Shown in pieces: positions 36,749-44,892 of a stretch of 64,000 bases of DNA (positions are counted from its first letter, which is position 1; every line of letters starts with the position of its first letter). The stretch comes from Candidatus Methylomirabilis sp. (GTDB lineage: Bacteria; Muiribacteriota; Ozemobacteria; Ozemobacterales; Ozemobacteraceae), in NCBI GenBank assembly GCA_020722725.1, contig DYKG01000006.1, forward strand, positions 1-64,000. Reading direction: 5' to 3'. Below the pieces are notes generated by a model. The model had not been told where the DNA came from. It saw only the letters and a program-made list of their open reading frames with translations, and did no database searches. The position numbers and the translations under genes were made by a program.

Positions 36749-36757
36749 TGTTATACT
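36749..36757 (+). promoter_or_regulatory. Extended -10 promoter of glmM
   Basis: TG-T-TATACT lies about 35 nt before the glmM start. A weak -35 (CTGGCA) is present at 17-nt spacing. The same 12-mer TGTTATACTTTA recurs before the gene at 47118. Confidence 0.55.
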
Positions 36758-36791
36758 TTACCGCAAAACAAAATTTTCAGGAGTATTTCGT

Positions 36792-38141
36792 ATGGGCAAA
36801 CTTTTCGGAACAGATGGAGTTAGAGGACTTGCCAATCGCTTTCCTCTCGATGCAAGCACGGCTTTCAGAATTGCACAATCAGCAACCAGACAGTTGCTGC
36901 TCAATCACAAAAAGCAGGGTCGCCCGTTCTTCATCGGCAAAGACACCCGACGTTCCGGAGATATGCTGGAACACGCAGTTGCAGCCGGTATAGCATCAGT
37001 AGGTGCCGAGGCCAGGCTTCTTGGCGTGGTTCCCACCCCTGCTGTTGCATTTATCACTCGCGAGTTGCAGGGCATGGGCGGCGTAATGATAAGTGCATCG
37101 CACAATCCCTTCCCTGACAATGGCATCAAAATTTTTGGTGCCGATGGCTATAAAATCAGCGATAGCATCGAAGAAAGCATCGAACAGGAACTTCTTTTAA
37201 AAGAAAAAATGGATTTGCCTACCGGCGAAGAAGTCGGGCGCATAATCCCTGATGAAAATTCAGTTGCTTTCTGGCTCTCCAATCTTGGAAAGATTGCTGG
37301 CGAAAATGTTGGCGCGCGTCGCCTGAAAATAGCTCTCGACTGCGCCAATGGTTCAGCTGCCAGTTGGGCGCCCAAATTTTTCGCAGATCTCGGTTACAGT
37401 GTTGATGCAATCGGAGTTGACCCCGATGGCATCAACATCAATCACGGAGTGGGTTCAACCTGTATCTCTGCGATTCTCGAAGTAATGAAAAAAGAACATT
37501 TCGATGTGGGATTCTCTTTTGATGGCGATGCAGACCGGGTTATTGCGATTTCAAGCGACGGTGATGTTATCGATGGTGATTTTATTCTTGCGATTACCGC
37601 GAGATTTCTGAAAGATCGTGAAAAATTGCCGGGAAATTCTCTGGTAACCACGGTCATGGCCAATTTAGGTCTGGACCTGGCGATGAAGAATCTCGACATC
37701 AAAGTTTTCAAAACCAGGGTTGGCGACCGCTATGTTCTTGAAGAAATGCAGAAAACCCAGACTATCGTTGGTGGTGAACAGTCGGGCCATATAATTCTTT
37801 CTGACCATGCGACTACAGGTGATGGGCTTTTAACTGCCTGTTACCTGCTTAAGATTATGCGAGAAACCGGAGCCAGCCTGAAAGAACTCAGCGGGGTCAT
37901 GAGCAAATTGCCTCAAGTTCTGGTTAACATTAGAGTAAAAAATAAGAACTTCGATTCTATTCCTGAGATTGTCGATGTTATCAGAACCACCGAGAAGCAG
38001 CTTTCAGGGCGCGGGCGCGTTCTGGTTCGACCATCAGGTACCGAAGACCTGGTCAGGGTCATGGCTGAAGGCCCCGATGAAGGTGAAATCAAGGGTCTGG
38101 TTGACAGCATAGCCCGTACTATTTCTACGCACCTGTGCTGA
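36792..38141 (+). CDS. glmM: Phosphoglucosamine mutase
   Basis: GlmM converts glucosamine-6-phosphate to glucosamine-1-phosphate for peptidoglycan and LPS precursor synthesis. The start MGKLFGTDGVRGLAN, the phosphoserine loop MISASHNPFPDNGIK (Ser103), the metal loop DGDADR (about 243-248) and GGEQSGHII identify it. The length of 449 aa is normal. The ATG follows AGGAG. The TPR lipoprotein gene begins 10 nt downstream. Confidence 0.97.
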   Translation: MGKLFGTDGVRGLANRFPLDASTAFRIAQSATRQLLLNHKKQGRPFFIGKDTRRSGDMLEHAVAAGIASVGAEARLLGVVPTPAVAFITRELQGMGGVMISASHNPFPDNGIKIFGADGYKISDSIEESIEQELLLKEKMDLPTGEEVGRIIPDENSVAFWLSNLGKIAGENVGARRLKIALDCANGSAASWAPKFFADLGYSVDAIGVDPDGININHGVGSTCISAILEVMKKEHFDVGFSFDGDADRVIAISSDGDVIDGDFILAITARFLKDREKLPGNSLVTTVMANLGLDLAMKNLDIKVFKTRVGDRYVLEEMQKTQTIVGGEQSGHIILSDHATTGDGLLTACYLLKIMRETGASLKELSGVMSKLPQVLVNIRVKNKNFDSIPEIVDVIRTTEKQLSGRGRVLVRPSGTEDLVRVMAEGPDEGEIKGLVDSIARTISTHLC

Positions 38142-38150
38142 AGAGGTGTC

Positions 38151-38735
38151 ATGAAAAAAACAACCCTGCTGCTGGGAATTCTTCTATCTGCGCTATTCTT
38201 CAATACCGGCTGCTGTAAACAGCAGCCGGATTCGCAAACGTCTTCGGGCAACACGGCGAAAAACACCGAATCCGGGAAAGCTGGTTCTGCAGATCAGAAA
38301 GAAAATGTCGTTGACCGGCCGCTCGATATTTTGTCTCAGACCGGGCTGAATTATTCGCTCGACAGTGCGCGTCAGAAGTCGCAAATGAAGTCTGATACAC
38401 CGGGGGGCTTCTTTGAAACTCAGTATCTTGAGGGTATTGCGCTGATGGAGAAAGGCGAATACACTAAGGCTGTAAGTTTGTTTGAAGCTATTGTTCAGCG
38501 CTATCCAAATTCTGAGGAAGCCAGCGTTGCCGAACTGTGTATTGCTGAGCTTTACTTTCGTAACAAGTCGAATGACCGGGCACTTGAAGCCTATAGGCAG
38601 ATAGTTGATAAATACCCGAATTCGCATGCTGCTGAGAATGCCAGAGCCGGCATCAGATACCTTGAAGATTTCGAAAAATACGAGCATGAATATGTGCCTG
38701 CAGATGTGGAAGATAGAAAAAGACGGGGGTTTTGA
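38151..38735 (+). CDS. TPR-containing lipoprotein
   Basis: A 194-aa lipoprotein: a hydrophobic signal sequence ends in the lipobox FNTGC. After a Ser/Gln-rich linker (about 23-80) there are two tetratricopeptide-like units (YLEGIALMEKGEYTKAVSLFEAIVQRYPNS and IAELYFRNKSNDRALEAYRQIVDKYPNS), as in BamD/YbgF-type proteins. It is immediately followed by three pseudopilin genes (stop TGA, then GTG with no gap), so a PilF-like assembly or pilotin role is plausible but not shown. Confidence 0.85.
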   Translation: MKKTTLLLGILLSALFFNTGCCKQQPDSQTSSGNTAKNTESGKAGSADQKENVVDRPLDILSQTGLNYSLDSARQKSQMKSDTPGGFFETQYLEGIALMEKGEYTKAVSLFEAIVQRYPNSEEASVAELCIAELYFRNKSNDRALEAYRQIVDKYPNSHAAENARAGIRYLEDFEKYEHEYVPADVEDRKRRGF

Positions 38736-39206
38736 GTGATTCGCAGAACTGACGGCTTTTCGCTGATAGAAGTGTTGATGGCGGTTTTTATAATCGGTGT
38801 CGGAGTTGTGCCGGTTATGATGCTTTTTCTTACCGGCACCAAAACGGTAGAAAAAGGCGGGGTGATACTTGAGGCTTCGATTATTTCCCAGAATATTCTC
38901 GACCTGGCCCGCAGTGATTCTTTTATCTGGAAGCGTGAGCAACAGACGATCAATATCCCCGATCCCAAATTTCCCGAATTCAAGATTCCTGAATTTTTTA
39001 AAAAGAAATATCAGGCTTCAGCTACTCTAACGGTCGAAGAAGCTCCTGAACATACAATTCTTGGTACCGGGGCCAAAGAAACCAACCTTTTGCAGTTGAC
39101 GGTTATTCTGCACTGGCTTGAGAGCGGCATTCCAAAAGAGTATCGCATGCTTGCCTATCGCGCCAATACCAACTCGGTAAATCTGAAGACTTCGGCAAAA
39201 TTCTGA
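38736..39206 (+). CDS. PilV-like prepilin (first pseudopilin set)
   Basis: A type IV pilin-like protein of 156 aa. A short leader is followed by the prepilin peptidase site and N-methylation helix, DG-FSLIEVLMAVFIIGVGVVP. The Glu at position +5 is present. It has a PilV/GspI-like pattern with a compact beta-rich C terminus. Start codon GTG directly abuts the upstream lipoprotein stop. It overlaps the PilW-like gene by one base. Confidence 0.88.
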   Translation: MIRRTDGFSLIEVLMAVFIIGVGVVPVMMLFLTGTKTVEKGGVILEASIISQNILDLARSDSFIWKREQQTINIPDPKFPEFKIPEFFKKKYQASATLTVEEAPEHTILGTGAKETNLLQLTVILHWLESGIPKEYRMLAYRANTNSVNLKTSAKF

Positions 39207-39829
39207 TGAAAAAACTTTTAAAAAAGGGTTTTACTCTGGTTGAACTGAGCATTTCATCATTTATCGTGGCGCTGATTGCTCTGATTTTGATCATGGTTTT
39301 TCGCAGCAATCTGAATACCTGGCAATGGGGTCAGAAGCACATGGAATTCAACCAGCAGGTGCAGCTGGTCATGAAGCAGATTTTTACCGATCTGAAGACG
39401 GTTAACCCAATCGTGAAATTCGATGCCGACGGCAATATGATGTTTCAGGGTGAAAAAATCAATGATCTTTTTCCGAATCTGGTTACCATTTATGACAAAG
39501 ATAAAAATCCAGATAATGGCGGCGAAGAAATTGTGTTTTTTCTGACTTCTTTTAACGATGAGACAAGAAAAGATCGAATTAAATATTTTATTGAAAAAAA
39601 TAAGCTGATTCGCGAAGAAGAAGATTATAACGGCAATAAAAAGCGCCGGGTAATCGCTGAAAAGGCTAAAGACCTGTTTTTTAACGACGACCCGGGCGAT
39701 ATCAGGCAGGTTCAAATTAAGGTAACCCTGATCGATGAAAAGAACGAACAGCATACAGAAAACCTCGATTTTGCAGTACGCCTTGAAACCGACCTGGTTT
39801 GTGTAAAGGTGGTAAAAAACTATGATTGA
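39206..39829 (+). CDS. PilW-like prepilin (first pseudopilin set)
   Basis: A 207-aa prepilin-like protein. The leader MKKLLKKG is cleaved before FTLVELSISSFIVALIALI, with Glu at +5. The longer C-terminal domain is of PilW/GspJ type (VMKQIFTDLKTVNPIV). It overlaps its neighbours by 1 nt upstream and 8 nt downstream, showing tight co-translation in a minor-pilin operon. Confidence 0.85.
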   Translation: MKKLLKKGFTLVELSISSFIVALIALILIMVFRSNLNTWQWGQKHMEFNQQVQLVMKQIFTDLKTVNPIVKFDADGNMMFQGEKINDLFPNLVTIYDKDKNPDNGGEEIVFFLTSFNDETRKDRIKYFIEKNKLIREEEDYNGNKKRRVIAEKAKDLFFNDDPGDIRQVQIKVTLIDEKNEQHTENLDFAVRLETDLVCVKVVKNYD

Positions 39830-40316
39830 TCATCGATTTTCTGGCCGCCGCGGTTTCATCGCGATGATAACCTTTATACTGCTGGTAATTTTCGGTATTC
39901 TTGGCATCTTTTACTGGCTTTCCTCAAGATTGAGCACCGACATGATTCTGACCGAAGCGCACCGCATCAAGGCTAGAAGCTTTGCCCAGGCGGCGATTGA
40001 AAAGGTGAAAATCAATATCTGTAATCAGTACAACATGAACAATCACGATCTGAATTTCCCTTCAAAGTATGTGCAAAGCGCGGTTGATAAAGAGTATCAC
40101 AAAACTTTTCCCGACGGGGAATACCAGGTTATTAGCGTTAAACCTTACGAAAACAGCAACATGACCTATTATAATGTTCCGCATTTCCAGAAGGGTGTGG
40201 CGATCGGCCATTACGACATCTGGGAAGTCAAGGCTGCCGGTCGGGTAAAACCCACTGGCATCGAAGCCGAAATGACTTCTCTGGTGAAGATCTATCGCGA
40301 TTACGTTACCTATTAA
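39822..40316 (+). CDS. PilX-like minor pilin (first pseudopilin set)
   Basis: A 164-aa protein whose N terminus (SGRRGFIAMITFILLVIFGILGIFYWLSS) looks like a PilX/GspK-type minor pilin, lacking the usual Glu at +5, as GspK relatives do. The following AHRIKARSFAQAAIEKVK helix fits this class. It completes the first V-W-X set. The type IV pilus motor, platform and prepilin peptidase genes are not in the window. Confidence 0.75.
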   Translation: MIDHRFSGRRGFIAMITFILLVIFGILGIFYWLSSRLSTDMILTEAHRIKARSFAQAAIEKVKINICNQYNMNNHDLNFPSKYVQSAVDKEYHKTFPDGEYQVISVKPYENSNMTYYNVPHFQKGVAIGHYDIWEVKAAGRVKPTGIEAEMTSLVKIYRDYVTY

Positions 40317-40348
40317 ACCGGTAATCAGCTGAGGGGGGGGCAAAGGCA

Positions 40349-41620
40349 ATGAAGAAAAAGATTTTAACCGCTCTGGGTCTGATTTTAATCGGGTGTTGCG
40401 CTAATCTTGGTGCAGCAGAATTTCAGGCGCAGGTGCATGGCGATATTTACGGCCAGCCAAAAGTTATTGATGATTTCGATGGAGATGGTCACAAAGATAT
40501 TATTTTTGGCGCAACTGATGGAAAAGTGCATATTTTTTCGTCGACTGGCCGCGAGATTTTCAGGCCGCCTTACTGGCCTAAGCAGACCGGGGGACCGATT
40601 CTTTCAGATGTTCAGCTGGCTGATCTTGATGGCGATGCAAGAACTGAAGTTATCGTTGCGTCGCAGGATGGCAAAGTCTATTGCCTTAACAGCCTGGGCC
40701 GCGAAAAATGGATTCTTGATACGCGTGGAAAAATCCTGGTTTCCGCACCCGAAATCGCTGATGTTGATGGCAGCGGGCAACAGAATGTTTTTGTCGGTTC
40801 AAAATCCGGCACAGTAAGCAGAATTGGCCCTGACGGACACCTGGTCTGGGAAGTAAAGATGGATAAGTCGGTTTCTGCGGCAATTGTTACTTCTGACCTT
40901 GATGGCGACGGGGTAAAAGAAGTGGTCTGCAAGGATGACGGCGGTCGAGTTACCCTTTTGAGGGTGGGTGGTTCGAAAATGAATGGCTGGCCGCAGGAAA
41001 CGGCTGCCAACCTGACCTGGCCTTTTAACGTCGATGCAAACGATATCGACGGCGATGGCATCAAAGAGGTTTTTACAACAACACCGGATAAAAAATTTAT
41101 CATGTGGAATATGACCGGCGAGAAACTCTCTGAATTTGGGCTAAGTGATGGTGCTCATACCGCGCCCAGACTTGCTGATCTCAATGGCGATGGAAAAGAT
41201 GAATTCATCATTGGCCAGGCCGATGGAACCATTACGGTTTGCGATAAAAACGGCAATTCTCTGCCGGGCTGGCCCTTTGCTACCGGTCATGCAATTTATC
41301 ATGCTCCCAGAATTATGGACATCGACGGCAATGGAACGCTTGACCTGGTCTTTACCGCCTGGGACCCCAAAGGCATCGGCGAACGTGCCGGTTATGTAAT
41401 GGCATTGTCGCGAAACGGGGTTAAACTTGATGGCTACCCGAAATACATTGGCAAGACCGTTGCTCCGCTAACCTTTGCCGATCTTGATAACGATGGTTAT
41501 CTTGAAATGATTGCCGCTGGTGGAATCAATTATACCGGCAAACAGCTTCATGTGATCAAGACACGGGCAAGAAATAAAATCAAAGTGGCAATTATCGGGC
41601 AGCAGATTAATTTTGACTGA
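40349..41620 (+). CDS. Secreted FG-GAP/VCBS beta-propeller protein
   Basis: A 423-aa exported protein with a signal sequence (about 4-20, possibly a lipobox around LIGC). Eight Ca2+-loop motifs of the form DxDGDGxxD are evenly spaced: DDFDGDGHKD, ADLDGDARTE, ADVDGSGQQN, SDLDGDGVKE, NDIDGDGIKE, ADLNGDGKDE, MDIDGNGTLD and ADLDNDGYLE. This defines an integrin-like FG-GAP propeller. It follows the minor pilins by 32 nt (after a G-rich ribosome-binding site, GAGGGGGGG) and may be a pilus-associated adhesin; that role is inference. It overlaps the TPR gene by one base. Confidence 0.88.
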   Translation: MKKKILTALGLILIGCCANLGAAEFQAQVHGDIYGQPKVIDDFDGDGHKDIIFGATDGKVHIFSSTGREIFRPPYWPKQTGGPILSDVQLADLDGDARTEVIVASQDGKVYCLNSLGREKWILDTRGKILVSAPEIADVDGSGQQNVFVGSKSGTVSRIGPDGHLVWEVKMDKSVSAAIVTSDLDGDGVKEVVCKDDGGRVTLLRVGGSKMNGWPQETAANLTWPFNVDANDIDGDGIKEVFTTTPDKKFIMWNMTGEKLSEFGLSDGAHTAPRLADLNGDGKDEFIIGQADGTITVCDKNGNSLPGWPFATGHAIYHAPRIMDIDGNGTLDLVFTAWDPKGIGERAGYVMALSRNGVKLDGYPKYIGKTVAPLTFADLDNDGYLEMIAAGGINYTGKQLHVIKTRARNKIKVAIIGQQINFD

Positions 41621-42960
41621 TGATTAAAATTATTTTTAAAATTTTTATTTTAATTGCCTGGGTCGTCGCTGGCCAAACGCCTGTTCTTTCCCAGTCTGAT
41701 GATGATGTGGAAGGCTTTTTGAAGGCCGGGCGGCAAAGCTATGAAAAAAACGACCTGGCCGGGGCGGCTCTTGAATTTGAAAATGTGCTGATGATTGACC
41801 AGGCGAATTTTTCTGCCCGGGTCTGGCTGGCTCAGATTTATGCCGATCTTAAAGATATGGAAAAGGCCCGGAAATTCCTGCGGGAAGCAGCTCTTCAGGC
41901 TCCCGATCACCCGAAAGTCATTCAATTGCAGAAGCTGATTGGCGAAAGCAAAGAAAACAAACCGGTAAAAGAAAGTGATCCGGTGGTTCATGAAACGATG
42001 ACCCTGCTGGGCAAAGATACCAGATTGAGAAAATTCGGGCTGGTTATACCAGAAAGCCGAATTGCCGGATTTGATGAAGAAAAGAAACTGCTGGTTTTCG
42101 ATGACCTGGTGGTTGAGGAAAAGAAACCGGTCGAAAAAGAGATTGATCTGAGTATTTTTGAAGAAAACACTGAAAGCCCGATTTTACCGGCCCTCAAAGC
42201 CTGGGAAAATCAGGGGCTTTCTCAGGGGCTTGATTCATATTTTGAGTTGCTGCTCGCCAACCCGGGCCTGGCTTCGCAAAATGATAAGGGTCTGGTCGAA
42301 AAAGGGCGTGAGACCTATGTGCCCAGGCTGAAAAACAACGATAAAGATCCCGAGGCCATGTTCTACTGCGGAATGCTTAGCTTTATCAATGGCCAGTATG
42401 AAGAAGCCGACCTGCTGCTCGGTGCGGTTCGCAAAGACGCCGGTGCGCATTCCGGTCAGATTGAAAAGGCTTACAAAGTTATCGACAGCTGGAAAGAGCA
42501 GGAAAAACAGCGACTTCTGGCAATCAAACGGGCCGAAGAAGAGCGTATTGCTGCAGAGTTGGCCGAGAAAGAGCGTCAGGAAAAGCTCAAGGCTAAAAAA
42601 GAAGTTTGGGCTTCACTGAAAACCAATAAAGACAAAGACGAAAAATCCGGTGAAAAGGGCAATGCCGAAGCCTTGAATCTTCACGAAGAAGGCTATGAGC
42701 TTTACAAAAAAGGCAAGCTTGAAGAAGCAATCGAAAAATTTGAAGCCGCTATTGCCAAAGACGGCAATAATGGTAAATTTCATTACCATCTGGGCCTTGC
42801 CTGGACCGATAAGGGGCTTGCCGGCGAATCTGTTGCCTTCGACCGTGCAATTGACGAATTTCAAAAAGTTATCAGTCTTATGCCCGATGATAAGCTGGCA
42901 AAAGATGCCCAATCAATGATTCGTGACATCGATTCGGCAAAAAAATCGCTGGGGAATTAG
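41620..42960 (+). CDS. Secreted TPR-repeat protein
   Basis: A 446-aa protein with a signal sequence (about 4-24), an N-terminal TPR pair (AGRQSYEKNDLAGAALEFENVLMIDQANF) and a C-terminal TPR pair (LHEEGYELYKKGKLEEAIEKFEAAIAKD). In between is a Lys/Glu-rich stretch containing a short coiled coil (KRAEEERIAAELAEKERQEKLKAKK). It is translated together with the propeller gene (1-nt overlap) and probably acts with the pseudopilin cluster in the periplasm. Confidence 0.8.
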   Translation: MIKIIFKIFILIAWVVAGQTPVLSQSDDDVEGFLKAGRQSYEKNDLAGAALEFENVLMIDQANFSARVWLAQIYADLKDMEKARKFLREAALQAPDHPKVIQLQKLIGESKENKPVKESDPVVHETMTLLGKDTRLRKFGLVIPESRIAGFDEEKKLLVFDDLVVEEKKPVEKEIDLSIFEENTESPILPALKAWENQGLSQGLDSYFELLLANPGLASQNDKGLVEKGRETYVPRLKNNDKDPEAMFYCGMLSFINGQYEEADLLLGAVRKDAGAHSGQIEKAYKVIDSWKEQEKQRLLAIKRAEEERIAAELAEKERQEKLKAKKEVWASLKTNKDKDEKSGEKGNAEALNLHEEGYELYKKGKLEEAIEKFEAAIAKDGNNGKFHYHLGLAWTDKGLAGESVAFDRAIDEFQKVISLMPDDKLAKDAQSMIRDIDSAKKSLGN

Positions 42961-43196
42961 TTTTCTTTCATCAACGCAAGTTTTATAACCCGAGTTTGCC
43001 AATGAATTCCGTCGATGCAGTTAGCGAGTTCTTTATAGAGATCGGGTGAAACATCAAGTTTTCCGAGATTTAAAATGAGCCGCTGTCTCGGTTCTTCCGG
43101 GGTTCTAACGTTTTCTACGAGGTGAAGATATTCGTAGGTTTTGTCATAATCTTTGTTGTGTCTGGTAACTTTTTTGATATACATGCAAACAAGCAT
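42957..43196 (-). pseudogene. N-terminal remnant of an IS1634-type transposase
   Basis: A 79-codon ORF whose sequence (MYIKKVTRHNKDYDKTYEYLHLVENVRTPEEPRQRLILNLGKLD) matches the start of IS1634-family transposases, which are normally about 500 residues or more. The catalytic DDE domain is missing: the frame stops after GIHWQTRVIKLALMKEN at the very end of the TPR gene, with which it shares 4 nt. This is most likely debris of an inserted and deleted element. The AT-rich region beside it (43197-43385) may be its former 5' flank. Family call from memory of the conserved N terminus. Confidence 0.65.
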
Positions 43197-43285
43197 ATCG
43201 CATGGCGCGACGTTTGTTAATAAAATAATTTTTATGGGTCACTATAAATTTGTTTTTAAAAATAAAAGTGTCATTTGGCGAGGGT

Positions 43286-43347
43286 TTGACTTTTAAAAAG
43301 CAAAAAATTAATAAAATTCTGGAACGATTTGGCAAACTTGGTATAAT
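43286..43347 (+). promoter_or_regulatory. Promoter region of the OprD-like gene
   Basis: An extended -10 TG-G-TATAAT (43339-43347) with a perfect TATAAT is 39 nt before the start codon. A TTGACT box at 43286-43291 lies upstream, with a poor TAATAA at 17-nt spacing, so two overlapping promoters are possible. The region is strongly AT-rich and lies beside transposase debris. Confidence 0.55.
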
Positions 43348-43385
43348 GTGTTTTGTAGCTGAATAAATTCTTTGAAAGAGGACAT

Positions 43386-44879
43386 ATGAATCCTTTTTTT
43401 CCTGTCAATTTTTCGTTTCATCCAAAAGCCCTTTTTCTTGGTCTGATTATATTCCTTTTGCCGGGATCTACTTCTTCTGTCGATGCAATCACGGAGGAAC
43501 AATCTGGAAAAGACAGGTTTTCACAAAAAACGGCGGTGGAAGAACCAAAAGATAAAATTGAGAAAAAGGCTCGTCCCGAGTGGAAATTGTCGGGGCGTTT
43601 GAGAACGAATTCCTTTTTCTGCGAAAGAACCGGTGCAAAAGAAGATTACGGAACCAGTTTTAATCGCTTTGCGCCAGACAAAGCGGAACTGTATGATCCT
43701 CGCGGGTTCGTCAGTATTCTTTCTCTTGATCTGCAGTCTCCGGCGTTCAATCACTTTTCATTTTTTGCTTCTCATCACCTGGGGACTGACTTTGGAACGC
43801 TGGTTCCGAATGATTTTCGAATGGGCAAGTCTGGTAAAGATACTTTTGTTCCGGATACCACCACTGGGGAACCAGGAAATTTCAACATAACAGCTCAACT
43901 CTTATTGAAATATGAAATAGAAAATTTTGAAGTTAAGGTCGGTCGTTTTATTTTTGATACGATTCTTACTCATTCGAATGACACCAAGGCTGTTCCAAAC
44001 ACGTTTACCGGGTTAGCAATAAAACAAAAATTTGAAAATAATGGGGTTCTTGCTTTTGCTTTTCTTTCTTCACAGAAATTGAGAAACAGAAATTCCTTTC
44101 ATGACCTGCTGACTTTCGGAACAACCGAAGATGACAATGATGACAGCGGAATGCATAAGGGTTTGACCCGAGTTCGCCTGGATGCGTCTGGCAAACCGGA
44201 ACAGCGTTTGCTTGTCCTGGGCTGGGAAAAATTCGAAAAAAGACGTCATTCAAGGAATTTTCTGTATGTCGTGCCACAGATGCTTTCAACTGCTGTAGTG
44301 GAAGGAAAATGGCAGCTAAATAGAGCTAAAGGAAAAGACTCGCCAAAAATTACCGGGTGGGCGAGACTGATTGAACAAAAGGATCAGGGGGCCGGAGCGG
44401 TTGGCGGTGGAAAACTGGACGGAACGGCCGCGCCATGCAATGGCTCGCTCGATGGCAGGATATGGATGATAAAGCTCCAGGCCAATTGGAGTATTCAGGA
44501 AGCGTGGCTGGGTTATTCCCATGTCGCTGACCGGGGTGACATCGTCGCGCCCTGGCGTGGCTTTCCAACTCATGGGTTTACCCGCAATATGACAGAAGTT
44601 AACTGGACTGCTGGTACCAGTTCGAAGATGGTTGCCTGGAATATCAATCTGGACAAAGCACGACTTCTTAAGGGTGCAAGGCTTTTGACAGATTTTTCGA
44701 TACATGATCGCCCGGAGCAGGCTGGAAAGACCTCCAGTGATGCAAGGGCCTGGCATTGCGATTTGATTTATAAAATTCCGGGAACCGATGTAGAAATGAA
44801 AATTAGGTATCTTGCCCATTTTGGCAAAGCAGAACAGGATTTTCGAGATTCACGGCTTGAATTCAATTATTTTTTCTAA
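43386..44879 (+). CDS. OprD-family outer-membrane porin
   Basis: A 497-aa exported protein with a signal sequence (about 15-36). The beta-barrel body contains OprD/Campylobacter-MOMP-like phrases: [31 protein letters not shown], and [15 protein letters not shown]. The final residues, RLEFNYFF, end in the C-terminal Phe typical of outer-membrane barrels. Relatives pass amino acids, peptides or small carboxylates; the substrate here is unknown. The gene sits directly before a chemoreceptor (13-nt gap), suggesting that uptake and sensing share a ligand. Codons and AT content look slightly different from the pilin genes, so recent acquisition is possible. Confidence 0.82.
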   Translation: MNPFFPVNFSFHPKALFLGLIIFLLPGSTSSVDAITEEQSGKDRFSQKTAVEEPKDKIEKKARPEWKLSGRLRTNSFFCERTGAKEDYGTSFNRFAPDKAELYDPRGFVSILSLDLQSPAFNHFSFFASHHLGTDFGTLVPNDFRMGKSGKDTFVPDTTTGEPGNFNITAQLLLKYEIENFEVKVGRFIFDTILTHSNDTKAVPNTFTGLAIKQKFENNGVLAFAFLSSQKLRNRNSFHDLLTFGTTEDDNDDSGMHKGLTRVRLDASGKPEQRLLVLGWEKFEKRRHSRNFLYVVPQMLSTAVVEGKWQLNRAKGKDSPKITGWARLIEQKDQGAGAVGGGKLDGTAAPCNGSLDGRIWMIKLQANWSIQEAWLGYSHVADRGDIVAPWRGFPTHGFTRNMTEVNWTAGTSSKMVAWNINLDKARLLKGARLLTDFSIHDRPEQAGKTSSDARAWHCDLIYKIPGTDVEMKIRYLAHFGKAEQDFRDSRLEFNYFF

Positions 44880-44892
44880 GTGGGAGAGGGCG

